A stretch of DNA of 64,000 nucleotides from Sphingorhabdus sp. YGSMI21. GTDB lineage: Bacteria > Pseudomonadota > Alphaproteobacteria > Sphingomonadales > Sphingomonadaceae. This document shows, one piece after another, positions 22,978 to 40,160 of this stretch. Each line of letters opens with the position of its first letter. Within the stretch, counting starts at the first letter, position 1. A model generated the notes under the pieces. The model was not told the origin of the DNA. It ran no database searches and saw only the letters and a program-made list of their open reading frames with translations. The translations under genes were made by a program, and so were the position numbers. The stretch covers positions 759,001 through 823,000 of the forward strand of contig NZ_CP022548.1 of NCBI RefSeq assembly GCF_002776575.1. Reading direction: 5' to 3'.

Positions 22978-24420
22978 CTAGCTCGCCACCCAGTTACCGT
23001 GGAATCCCGGAGGGATGCGATGCGGCAGATGGATCACCGCCTGCGGCTCGCCTAGAAAATCGTCGGCGTTGAGGATGTGCAATTCGGTTTTCTCCTGCTC
23101 CGCGTCGATCACCAGACCGATCAGCCAGCCCTCGTCCTCGGCCGCATCCGGCGAGCGGGGCACGAAGACAAATTCGCCCGGATGGCAGCCCAGACCGAAA
23201 TCGCGCACCAGCTTGCTGCCCTCTTCCAGATCATGTTTGAACAATTCGGTGCCCGCCATATCCAGTTCATCGGGACGGCCCGCCAGCGCGATATCGTAGA
23301 TATAGCGATAGGGCTGCATCGTTTTCCGCTCGTCATAGCGCGGGAATTCCTGCGCCCGGTCGTCCAGAATCTTGCGGTCGACTTTCTTGCTCACCGGATC
23401 GACGGTCCAGCGTTCCAGCCGTGACCATTCGCCGCCCGGACCGAAGGTTGTTCGTGCGTAGGTGCTTTCGTGCACCACGACATCGACAATCACCTTGCCG
23501 TCGGCGGTTTCGAAGGCATTGGCAGGATGATAGACATAGCAGGGCTCGTCCAGCTCGCACCAGATGGTCTCCATACCCAGCCCCTCGCGCGGGCACAGGC
23601 CGACGCGGGCGCCATGCTCCGGGTTCCAGTCATAGGGGAATTCGAATCCGGCGAGCATCCGCTTCATCGAAAAAGTCGCCGGCAGATCGAAAACCAGCAC
23701 ATGGTTTTCGGTAATCTGGCAATCGTGGATCGATGGCCCCTGGCGCACCGGAATCGGTTCCTCGCGGCGGACCTTGCCGTCCTTGTCCAGCACCACATGC
23801 CAGACCTTGTCCATCACCGGCGCGTCATAGCAGATGGCGTGCATCTCGCCGGTGGCCGGATCGAGATGGGGGTGGGCAGAAAAGGCGTGATTCAGTGTAT
23901 TATCGAACGGATTATGCGCAATCGTGTCCAGTTCTGCGGACATTTCGACCGGAAAGCCCCCCGCTTCGACGATCGCGAAGGTCCGGCCGTTGATGCCGAC
24001 GATATTGGTATTGGCATTGTCGGTGCGCGGCTTGCGGGTGCCCGGCTTGCGCTCTTCGCCGAGCGCATCGCTCACCTTGTTCGACCGGATCCAGCGGTTG
24101 CGATACCATTCCGCCTTGCCATCAACGATCCGGATGCCATGGGCCATGCCGTCGCCGGTGAACCAGTGATAACTCGCCTCGTCCGGCGCCTGGACCGGAT
24201 TGGGACCGATCCGCAGATAGCGACCGTCAAGCTGGGCCGGAATTGTACCGTCCACGTCGAGGTCCGCCAGCGTCACCTCTTCGGTCATCGGCTTGTGGAC
24301 ACCGGTCAGATAGGGATGCCCGCCCTCGGGCTTTTCCAGCCGCTTGCGGTTGAAGCTCGACACGGCGCCCATGACGGGCGTAACGGCGGCACGGATAGTT
24401 TTTTCAATTGCAGAGGCCAT
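22978..24420 (-). CDS. Carotenoid oxygenase (RPE65/lignostilbene dioxygenase) family protein
   Basis: A 480-residue Fe(II) dioxygenase of the carotenoid-cleavage family, which splits C=C bonds of carotenoids, stilbenes or related phenolics. The four iron-ligating histidines are visible in AHPHLD (about 183), IHDCQ (232), YHPANAFE (298) and FHGNW (474). The start is ATG 24420 with GGAAGGAAAT upstream; an upstream in-frame start at 24540 would run through the divergent promoter region. The TetR gene next door is divergent. Sphingomonads use members of this family for lignin-derived stilbenes and for apocarotenoids; the choice is open. Confidence 0.92.
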   Translation of the reverse strand: MASAIEKTIRAAVTPVMGAVSSFNRKRLEKPEGGHPYLTGVHKPMTEEVTLADLDVDGTIPAQLDGRYLRIGPNPVQAPDEASYHWFTGDGMAHGIRIVDGKAEWYRNRWIRSNKVSDALGEERKPGTRKPRTDNANTNIVGINGRTFAIVEAGGFPVEMSAELDTIAHNPFDNTLNHAFSAHPHLDPATGEMHAICYDAPVMDKVWHVVLDKDGKVRREEPIPVRQGPSIHDCQITENHVLVFDLPATFSMKRMLAGFEFPYDWNPEHGARVGLCPREGLGMETIWCELDEPCYVYHPANAFETADGKVIVDVVVHESTYARTTFGPGGEWSRLERWTVDPVSKKVDRKILDDRAQEFPRYDERKTMQPYRYIYDIALAGRPDELDMAGTELFKHDLEEGSKLVRDFGLGCHPGEFVFVPRSPDAAEDEGWLIGLVIDAEQEKTELHILNADDFLGEPQAVIHLPHRIPPGFHGNWVAS

Positions 24421-24545
24421 GGATATTTCCTTCCGGGTTGAAACAGCTGTCAGTCGGCAACAGAAGATTTGGACCATGCAAAGGAAATCGCGTGCATCAT
24501 TGGCAATTCCCCTCTTCCAGCTTGGCAAACCGAGTCGCAATGTTT

Positions 24546-24585
24546 ATGCTGTTAACATGACCGACAATGATAACAGTGTCAACAT
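24546..24585. promoter_or_regulatory. Candidate TetR operator between carotenoid oxygenase and TetR genes
   Basis: TGTTAACAT at 24550-24558 and ATGATAACA at 24567-24575 form an inverted repeat (8 of 9 positions) with an 8-bp gap; GTCAACAT follows at 24578-24585. It sits in the 186-bp divergent intergenic space, 22-60 bp before the TetR start. Confidence 0.45.
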
Positions 24586-24606
24586 AAGAGTGGCGGAAGG
24601 TGGAAC

Positions 24607-25197
24607 ATGCTTCCAATTCTTACAGTGAGCGGGCCCTATCATCACGGGGATCTGCGCGCTGCGGCGCTGCAATTGGGGATGGAGCGGCTGGAAAATCAGG
24701 AACAGCCGGATCTTGGCCTGCGTGCCCTTGCCCGCGATCTCGGGGTCTCGGCAACCGCGCTTTACCGCCATTTTCCGAACAAGGATGCCCTGCTGGATGC
24801 GCTGGCGCTGGAAGGCCTCAACCGGCTCGGCGGGAACCAGGCAGAGGCGGCCGCGAAAGCCGGCGGCGGCCGCGACGGTTTCGGCGAAGTCGGCGTAACC
24901 TATGTCAAATGGGCGGTCGAACACCCCGCCCTGTTGCGGCTGATCTACAACCGCGTCGGCCAGGTCGATCTGGCTGCCGATGATCCTACCGCGATGGGCG
25001 AGGCCTTTTACCAGCTGCGCGCCGGCATCGCCGCAACCATGCCGGACGATATGCCGAACGACCAGCGGGCGGCCGCCGCTCTCCACGCATGGTCGCTGGT
25101 CCACGGTCTCGCCATGCTGATCCTCGACGGGCAGGTGGCCTACGATCCCGAGATGGTGCGCAAGGTGGTGCTGATGAAGGATTTCGGCGACTGCTGA
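24607..25197 (+). CDS. TetR/AcrR family regulator with WHG domain
   Basis: A 196-residue TetR-family regulator. YHHGDLRAAALQLGMERL at residues 11-28 is the signature opening of the WHG-domain subgroup, and the helix-turn-helix LRALARDLGVSATALYRHFP follows at about 42-61. The C-terminal domain is helical with LHAWSLVHGLAMLILDGQV near its end. Being divergent from the carotenoid oxygenase gene with a shared inverted repeat, it probably represses that gene and itself. Effector unknown. Confidence 0.88.
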   Translation: MLPILTVSGPYHHGDLRAAALQLGMERLENQEQPDLGLRALARDLGVSATALYRHFPNKDALLDALALEGLNRLGGNQAEAAAKAGGGRDGFGEVGVTYVKWAVEHPALLRLIYNRVGQVDLAADDPTAMGEAFYQLRAGIAATMPDDMPNDQRAAAALHAWSLVHGLAMLILDGQVAYDPEMVRKVVLMKDFGDC

Positions 25198-25305
25198 ACG
25201 CCAGCGACAAACGCCAAAGCCGGCCTTCCTGTGCTTAACCTGCCTTTTACCTGATTCTGCTAGGCCTCCACCCCGGACAAGAGGCGGGGATCAAGACACA
25301 GGCGG

Positions 25306-27285
25306 ATGAGAGATTTCTTCACCAAAGGTGACTTGCCGGCCAAGCTCTATACCGGAATAATTCTCGGGCTGATGGGGGTGCTTACCGCGCTCGAGCTCGC
25401 CCTGGCCGACCGCAAATACGGACTTTTCACCGGTGGCTTCGGCCAGTCGCAGGCGGTCGACACGCTGACCGAGCGCATGATCTTCCTTGCCGGCTATTTC
25501 TCCGCGATGGCGTTGCTGCTTTTCGGCATCTGGTGGATCATCGTCCGGCTGTTCCGAAGCCGGAGGTCCTGGCCTCCGTTGTTCCTTCTGGTGACGATTG
25601 CAGGGGGAACCTATGTCCTGCTGCTCGCTCTTACTTTCCAGCTACACCAATATTTCAGCGACACGATGAGTTTCGCTCTTATGGCCAATCTCGGCGGCGG
25701 CAGTCTGACCGATGCGCTGCTATTTGCCTCGAACGAGATTGTTCTCGGCGCCGCGGTGCTGGTCATCGGCCTGATCGCCTATGTCTATTCATTCCGGCTA
25801 CTGTCGCGAAAATTTCCGACGCGCGCCGGCCATCGCGAATGGCCAGCCCATGGCCGCCGGGCCATGCTTGCATTCGTCTCGACGCTTCTGCTGGCGATCG
25901 CGGTGCCGGCGGCATCAGCCGATGTGAAAAATGGTCTCAACCGCACGCTCGCCTGGGGGCTGTTCACGCAAGCAGCCAACCAGATTACCGACTTTGACCG
26001 TGACGGCTATGGCTGGGTCTCCAGCATGCCGGACCGGCATCCATTCAACAGCGCCCGCTATCCGCTGGCGCTGGATATCCCGGGGAACGGAATCGATGAG
26101 GATGGCTATGGCGGCGATCTGGAACTGGCGCCCATGCCAACGCAACCGCCGGCCACCCTGATAACGGGCAAACGTCCGCATCTGATCCTGATCGTCATGG
26201 AGAGCGCGCGCTATGATGTGATTGGCAAGCGCATCGATGGCAAGCCGGTTGCGCCCAATCTCGAAGCCATTGCCGAATCCGGCAGCCTTGTCTCTCCGGC
26301 CTTCAGCCATGTGGGCTTTACCACCGCATCGCTCAAATCGCTGTTTGGCGGGGCCCTGCAACCGGCAGACGGATCACCCTCGCTGTTCCGCGAACTCAAG
26401 TCCAGCGGCTATGGAATCGCGGTCTTTTCCGGGCAGCCGGAGGATTTCGGTGATATTTCGGAGACCGTCGGCATGCGCGAGAATGCCGATATCTTTATCG
26501 ATGGCGAGAAGCTGAAACATCTGCGCGCTTTCGGCAATGGTGCCCAGGGTTCGATCCTGGTCGACGAGAAACATCTGCTGAAAGCCTTTGCCGAAGAATA
26601 TCGGCAGCCCGCGAAATGGCAGCAACCGCAATTTCTCTATTTCAATTTCCAGTCTCCGCATTTTCCCTATTTTCACGAGGGAATGCCCGTCAAACTGACC
26701 GACAGGCCCCTGCCCCGGCCCGAGATCAACGCCGGTAACCGGGACCGGCTGCAGCGGACCTACTGGAACGCGGTCCACTATTCCGACCAGCAACTTGGCA
26801 TTCTGGTTTCCCGCCTGAAGCGGGACGGCCTGTGGGAGGACAGCGTGGTTGTCATTACCGGCGACCATGGCGAAGACCTGTTCGAGGACGGATTTCTCGG
26901 CCATGGCCACAATATCAACATTCGCCAATATGGCACGTTTCTGGTAACCAACCGTCCGGGCGTTGAGGCCAGCGGCCCGATTGGCATGAGCGACTATCGC
27001 ACCATCATATTGTCGCTGCTCAAGGGCGAAAAACCGGAGATCCCGGCAGAACCCGTGCTGATGACGGTCGGCGACCTCGAACGGCCGACACAGATCGGCA
27101 TCGCCGAAAGCGCCTCGACGCTTACTTCGCTGCGGCTCGACACCGGCGAGGCCTGTATGGTCGAAAAGAAACAATGCGCCGGCGCCGGCGACCTGACCGG
27201 AGCTTTCAGGGACCGCGTCGACCGGCTGATCCGCGTCTGGGGATCGGCAAGATGGCAGAACCGGAGCGATCCGGAGCGCGATTGA
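25306..27285 (+). CDS. Membrane-anchored sulfatase/LTA-synthase-like protein with degenerate metal-binding linker
   Basis: A 659-residue protein. Five membrane helices occupy about residues 15-34, 56-82, 90-112, 143-165 and 186-205. A linker has DFDRDGYG (229-236) and IPGNGIDEDGYGGD (258-271), which recall the Asp-rich DxDxDG and PGNGIDEDCDG metal motifs of secreted proteins. The alkaline-phosphatase-fold domain begins at about 280 (HLILIVMESARYD), with the nucleophile region SHVGFTTASLKS, then GDHGED at 519-524 and GHGH at 532-535. The topology is like lipoteichoic acid synthase and phosphoethanolamine or phosphoglycerol transferases, so the catalytic part would face the periplasm. Substrate unknown. 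Confidence 0.82.
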   Translation: MRDFFTKGDLPAKLYTGIILGLMGVLTALELALADRKYGLFTGGFGQSQAVDTLTERMIFLAGYFSAMALLLFGIWWIIVRLFRSRRSWPPLFLLVTIAGGTYVLLLALTFQLHQYFSDTMSFALMANLGGGSLTDALLFASNEIVLGAAVLVIGLIAYVYSFRLLSRKFPTRAGHREWPAHGRRAMLAFVSTLLLAIAVPAASADVKNGLNRTLAWGLFTQAANQITDFDRDGYGWVSSMPDRHPFNSARYPLALDIPGNGIDEDGYGGDLELAPMPTQPPATLITGKRPHLILIVMESARYDVIGKRIDGKPVAPNLEAIAESGSLVSPAFSHVGFTTASLKSLFGGALQPADGSPSLFRELKSSGYGIAVFSGQPEDFGDISETVGMRENADIFIDGEKLKHLRAFGNGAQGSILVDEKHLLKAFAEEYRQPAKWQQPQFLYFNFQSPHFPYFHEGMPVKLTDRPLPRPEINAGNRDRLQRTYWNAVHYSDQQLGILVSRLKRDGLWEDSVVVITGDHGEDLFEDGFLGHGHNINIRQYGTFLVTNRPGVEASGPIGMSDYRTIILSLLKGEKPEIPAEPVLMTVGDLERPTQIGIAESASTLTSLRLDTGEACMVEKKQCAGAGDLTGAFRDRVDRLIRVWGSARWQNRSDPERD

Positions 27286-27338
27286 GCGCAACCGCCACAA
27301 TGTCGGTGTCTCCGGCACGCCAATCTCGGACACGCCTC

Positions 27339-27367
27339 TTGACCCAAAGCCGCTATCTCCCTATATC
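27339..27367 (+). promoter_or_regulatory. Predicted sigma-70 promoter of rpoBC
   Basis: TTGACC at 27339-27344 and TATATC at 27362-27367 are separated by exactly 17 bp. It lies about 200 bp upstream of the rpoB start. It is the best promoter match I noticed in the window and is consistent with rpoBC being detached from rplJL. Confidence 0.65.
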
Positions 27368-27453
27368 CCGCGCTCACCACAGATTTCGAGACAGGGCGTG
27401 CAGTCGCGCGGCGCGCCAGAAGAAATGAAATTTGCACGGTTTTCAGGACGCTA

Positions 27454-27493
27454 AAAAGCTGCAGTTTCCCGCTTCGGGAGACATGCGGCTTTT
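27454..27493 (+). promoter_or_regulatory. Leader hairpin upstream of rpoB, possible attenuator
   Basis: AAAAGCTGCA (27454-27463) pairs with TGCGGCTTTT (27484-27493), with a smaller inner stem TCCCG/CGGGA. The T-rich tail TTTTGTTGTCTT follows. It lies between the predicted promoter and the rpoB ATG (71 bp downstream), so it could act as a partial terminator or as a processing site. Confidence 0.55.
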
Positions 27494-27563
27494 GTTGTCT
27501 TGAAGCGCCTCCATAAATTGATTTTCCGCCGGTTTTCCGGCGATGGCGAGAAGGCAAAATTAT

Positions 27564-31958
<4,395 letters not shown>

Positions 31959-32021
31959 AGCGCTAGTTTCACACCACGCAGCATTTCAAATTTGGGGCGA
32001 AAGCCCAAGAGGAATTAAGAC

Positions 32022-36425
<4,404 letters not shown>

Positions 36426-36454
36426 TCTTACCCGTCTGAAAGCGAATTAAAAAA

Positions 36455-36488
36455 GGCCCCGCCGGATTATCTCCAGCGGGGCCTTTTT
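36455..36488 (+). terminator. Rho-independent terminator after rpoC
   Basis: GGCCCCGC (36455-36462) pairs with GCGGGGCC (36476-36483), followed by five T and preceded by six A. The A run makes it usable in the reverse direction for the convergent gene at 36524. Confidence 0.9.
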
Positions 36489-36523
36489 CATGTTGGTGAG
36501 ACCGGCGCGAACATTTCTGTCCG

Positions 36524-37390
36524 CTAGAATCTGATCTCGCAGACCGACATCTTGCCCTGCACAGTGGTCCGCCACTGGCCGGTCCACTCGCCACCCTGCG
36601 ATGCGGCGACGGCCGGACATTTCCTGCGTGCATCCTGCTGGTTCCAGATCGGTCCGGCATTCACATCGCGTGTTCGACTGGCCGGAGGTGGAGCCGGACG
36701 GGACGGCGTGCCTTGCCGTGATGTCGATGTGATCCGGTACAGATCGGACTTGGAACCACCGTTCTGGCCATAGCCGACCCACTGGCGATGCAGATCCAGC
36801 TGCAATTGGACATTGCGTGAGCTGTCATTCAGATAGACCGACCATTGATCACGCCCGGTTTCCGTGAAACGGAACGTGGCCTGCCCCCGGTCGTTAAATT
36901 CGGCCCAGCGCCGCGGTCCGGTCTGTCTGAAGCTGCCGCCAGAGAAGAACACCTGTTTGACATTGCGGCCGTTGGTCACGGCGCGTGGAGCCGGCGACGG
37001 CGAACGCACGCGCCCCTCGTTGCGATAGGCGCTGACGATCGGATAAAAGTCGCGCTTGGGACCTCCGTTGTCGCCAAGCCGAATCCACTTGCGGTGGATA
37101 TCGATCTGCAACTGCACGCTGCGTGAAGGATCGTTGAGATAGACCGACCAGTCATCGCGGCCGGTTTCGTTGAAGGTAAATTTCACACGGCCGTCACCAC
37201 CATATTCGGTCCAGTGCCCTCTCCCGGTTTCCCGAAACAGCCCGCCGTTGAACCGTACTTCCGACACATTATAGCCATTCACGCCCTGCTGCTGCCGTTG
37301 CGCGACTGCTGCTTCGGAAAAGATCAGGGACGTCGGGCCCAGCGCGGCAACGGTCAGGCCCATTGCCACCGCTCTGTTTAATAATTTCAT
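36524..37390 (-). CDS. Secreted protein with two internal repeats and a C-terminal MVL-type mannan-binding domain
   Basis: A 288-residue exported protein; the signal peptide ends at AVA (residue 30). Residues about 40-120 and 143-223 are two copies of one roughly 80-residue unit: each has F-x-GG-x-FR-x-TG, then W-x-E, ETGRD-x-WSVYLND, VQLQ-x-D-x-HR-x-W and NGG-x-K-x-D-x-Y. I know no family for this unit. After a Pro-rich linker (224-240), residues 243-288 contain AGPIWNQQDARRKCPAVAAS and GEWTGQWRTTVQGKMSVCEI, which match the repeat of the Microcystis viridis lectin MVL (AGPLWSN...GQW...MSV). Two cysteines could pair in it. Likely a secreted or surface glycan-binding protein. Confidence 0.8.
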   Translation of the reverse strand: MKLLNRAVAMGLTVAALGPTSLIFSEAAVAQRQQQGVNGYNVSEVRFNGGLFRETGRGHWTEYGGDGRVKFTFNETGRDDWSVYLNDPSRSVQLQIDIHRKWIRLGDNGGPKRDFYPIVSAYRNEGRVRSPSPAPRAVTNGRNVKQVFFSGGSFRQTGPRRWAEFNDRGQATFRFTETGRDQWSVYLNDSSRNVQLQLDLHRQWVGYGQNGGSKSDLYRITSTSRQGTPSRPAPPPASRTRDVNAGPIWNQQDARRKCPAVAASQGGEWTGQWRTTVQGKMSVCEIRF

Positions 37391-37531
37391 GGATTCCCCA
37401 TTATTTTTGGCGCGACCCGGGATAAGGTTGGCACAATACGGCCATGGTTGCCATGGTTCTTTCCATATTTAACGAAAAGTCCGCCGGCGGTTGGCCGGCG
37501 GACTATGTGATTATGCTGGTCGGCAAGCCGA

Positions 37532-38113
37532 TCAGATCGAAGCGACTTTTCCGAGCGCCTGGTCGAGCGCCGCCTCGCCCTTCATCATCTGCTGGTCAGC
37601 AGCGATAATCGTCACGTCGGTGATGCCGACAAAACCGAGAATATGACGCAGATAGCCGGAGGCGAAGTCGATCTCGCTGCCCACTTCAGTGCCGCCCGAT
37701 GCAATCAGCACATAGGCCTTCTTGTCTTTCAGCAGCCCTTCGGGACCATTGGCGGTATAGTGAAAGGTCTTGCGGGCGCGGGCGATAAGGTCGATCCATG
37801 CCTTGAGCGCCGCCGGCACGGCAAAATTGTAGATCGGCGTGCCAATTACCAACGTATCGGCTGCGACAAGCTCGTCGACCAGCCTATCCGACAAAGCCAG
37901 TTCCGCCTTTTGCGCATCGGTGCGTTCACTTTCGTCGGTGAAGTTCGCGCCTACCCAATCTTCTGTCACGAAGGGCAAAGCTTCGGAGAGATCACGGGTG
38001 ACAATATTGTCCGGCGCCAGCCTTGCGATCACGGCATCAGCGAGCGCACGGGAGGATGAACCGGCTTTGCGTGCACTGGCATCTACACGGAGGATATTCT
38101 TGGACTGGGTCAT
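37532..38113 (-). CDS. azoR: FMN-dependent NADH:quinone oxidoreductase / azoreductase AzoR
   Basis: A 193-residue flavodoxin-fold protein of the AzoR family, which reduces quinones (and azo dyes) by two electrons with NADH. The FMN-phosphate loop VDASARKAGSSSRAL is at residues 10-24, and IGTPIYNFAVPAALKAWID (about 90-108) is the flavin-ring segment. It lies 93 bp downstream of the pirin gene on the same strand. Together with pirin and the divergent LysR gene it forms a typical quinone/electrophile-stress module. Confidence 0.92.
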   Translation of the reverse strand: MTQSKNILRVDASARKAGSSSRALADAVIARLAPDNIVTRDLSEALPFVTEDWVGANFTDESERTDAQKAELALSDRLVDELVAADTLVIGTPIYNFAVPAALKAWIDLIARARKTFHYTANGPEGLLKDKKAYVLIASGGTEVGSEIDFASGYLRHILGFVGITDVTIIAADQQMMKGEAALDQALGKVASI

Positions 38114-38206
38114 GGCATTGTTCCTTTTGCTGTGGAATGAGACGGAAAAATGAAGGGGCGCTCCGGGGATCAGGGGGATAGGGAGCGCCCCTCCGGGTGC
38201 GGGGAG

Positions 38207-38923
38207 TTAGTCTTGGGGCTCCCACGCTTCGACAAAGACGAACTCGGCCTTGTCAATGGCTTCGATCTGCAGCGATGCGACGTCCCGGATCGCCAGGGAA
38301 TCGCGAGGACCGACAAGCTCGCCATTGACCCGGACCTGGCCGGTGGAACCGACCAGATAGACATGGGCGCCATCGGCAATCTGGTGCTCGATCGTCGTTC
38401 CTTCGCCAAGCGTAGCACCATAGAGGCGTGCATCCGCTCCGATCATCAGTGCACCACCCTTGATGTCCTCCTCGAAGCCGCTGGCGAGGATTTCGAGCTG
38501 GTTGGAGCGTTCGCCCTTGGGGAAAGCTTTCGCATCCCAGCGGGGGGCACCGCCGGCTGCACGGGGCTCGATCCAGATCTGGAACAGACGGGTCTGCTCG
38601 TCCTCCAGATTATATTCGCTGTGCATCACGCCAGTGCCGGCGCTCATCACCTGGACATCGCCAGCTTCGGTACGGCCTTCATTGCCCATATTGTCGCGGT
38701 GGGTAATCGCCCCTTCGCGGACATAGGTGATGATTTCCATATCCTTGTGGCCGTGCATCGGAAATCCGGTCTTCGGCTTGATCTCGTCATCATTCCACAC
38801 CCGGATCGGGCCAAAGCCCATGCGGGCCGGGTCCCAGTAATTGCCGAATGAAAAATGATGCCGGGCCTGCAGCCATTCATGGTCGACATGGGCCAGATCC
38901 TTGAACTCTCGTTTCTCCATCAT
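38207..38923 (-). CDS. Pirin family protein
   Basis: A 238-residue bicupin of the pirin family. The N-terminal cupin holds the metal ligands in GFPMHGHKDMEIITYV (two His and a Glu) and a further His in MHSEYN, as in quercetin 2,3-dioxygenase-type YhhW. It may oxidise quercetin-like phenols or act as a redox-responsive partner. The start ATG 38923 has GGAGA upstream. It is divergent from the LysR gene and precedes azoR, so joint induction is likely. Confidence 0.9.
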   Translation of the reverse strand: MMEKREFKDLAHVDHEWLQARHHFSFGNYWDPARMGFGPIRVWNDDEIKPKTGFPMHGHKDMEIITYVREGAITHRDNMGNEGRTEAGDVQVMSAGTGVMHSEYNLEDEQTRLFQIWIEPRAAGGAPRWDAKAFPKGERSNQLEILASGFEEDIKGGALMIGADARLYGATLGEGTTIEHQIADGAHVYLVGSTGQVRVNGELVGPRDSLAIRDVASLQIEAIDKAEFVFVEAWEPQD

Positions 38924-39049
38924 TGTATTTCTCCTGTTCGAGCGGGCCTTGTTTCCGCTCTGCTTGAGAAAGAGATAGGGCGACCTCAGTGTTTCGGAAA
39001 TAGCCGATATTGAATTTGATTGTTTCCATTTTTTGTTTAATATGATGCC

Positions 39050-39940
39050 ATGGCATTACCCGACTACGAAGCCTGGGCGATTTTTGCGGCGGTTGCGCGG
39101 CTCGGCAGCTTTACCGCTGCCGCGCAGGAACTGGCACTATCCAAACCCACGATCTCGAAGGCCATATCGCGGCTGGAAGAGTCGCTCGGCACCGTGCTGT
39201 TTCACCGCACCTCGCGCAGGATTTCGCTTTCCACTGCAGGCAAGGCGCTGCTCCCGCATGCGCGGCAGATCGCTATGGACGGTGAAGCAGCGATGGAGGC
39301 CGCGCGCGATACAACCCATTTGTTGCAGGGACAGGTGCGTCTGGCCGCTCCCCTCAGCTACGGCCTCTCGCATCTCGCACCGGTGATCGCCGACTTCATG
39401 TGCGCCTATCCCGAAATTACCGTCGACCTGCAGCTCAATGACGCGCGGATTGATCTGGTCGAGGAAGGCTTTGACTGCGCGATCCGGATTGGCGCGCTCC
39501 CCGACAGCAGCCTGAGAGCGATCAAGCTGCGCAGGATGGACGGCTATTTCATCGCCGCCCCGAGCTATGTCGAGCGCAAGGGCGAGCCGGAAAGTCCGGA
39601 TGATCTGGGCAATCACGATTGCTTCATCTACTCGAACACGCCGAGCCCCGAACATTGGCCGGTAACCGGCCCTGATGGCCATATCACCAATGTGCGGCCC
39701 AAATGCCGGTTTCGCAGCAACAATGGCGACGTCATGCTGCCGGCGCTGATTGCCGGACGCGGGATTGGCTATCTGCCCGATTTTCTCTGCCAGAAGGCAC
39801 TGGACGCAGGTGACCTGATCAATATTCTTCCGGGATGCCACATCGGCGATATTGCCCTCAATATCGTCATGCCCCCGTCCCGCCTGCGACCGGCCCGGGT
39901 GGATGCACTGGTGGACTTTCTGAAGGACAATTTGCGCTAG
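39050..39940 (+). CDS. LysR family transcriptional regulator
   Basis: A 296-residue LysR-type regulator with the helix-turn-helix at about residues 18-45 (LGSFTAAAQELALSKPTISK) and the effector domain from about 90. It belongs to the AaeR/DsdC-like group seen beside pirin and quinone-reductase genes. It is divergent from pirin; in the 126-bp space GGAAA at 38996 and TTTCC at 39023 flank an AT-rich stretch that could be its binding site, though this is weak. Effector probably an electrophile or quinone (inference). Confidence 0.9.
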   Translation: MALPDYEAWAIFAAVARLGSFTAAAQELALSKPTISKAISRLEESLGTVLFHRTSRRISLSTAGKALLPHARQIAMDGEAAMEAARDTTHLLQGQVRLAAPLSYGLSHLAPVIADFMCAYPEITVDLQLNDARIDLVEEGFDCAIRIGALPDSSLRAIKLRRMDGYFIAAPSYVERKGEPESPDDLGNHDCFIYSNTPSPEHWPVTGPDGHITNVRPKCRFRSNNGDVMLPALIAGRGIGYLPDFLCQKALDAGDLINILPGCHIGDIALNIVMPPSRLRPARVDALVDFLKDNLR

Positions 39941-40160
39941 CCAGAGCTGCGCACAGTTTTGCTGTCCTACATCGTCCGGATCTAGTAGCCTTTCCCCATG
40001 ACCTGGAAAATGCCGATCCATCTTGCTGCGAACGGGACTTTTCCGCCATATATCGGGGTTGTTCCCGACGGATTGAATCTGCAAATTTCGTGAAGAGTTT
40101 GATTTTTTCATAACACTGTAAAGTTTGTAAAGTTCATCAGGAAAACAGGCCCGATAATTA

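Noticed and set aside
40117-40134. Tandem 9-bp repeat TGTAAAGTT as a CRISPR or iteron array
   Set aside because: Only two copies, adjacent and without spacers; most likely a promoter-region coincidence or a small operator.
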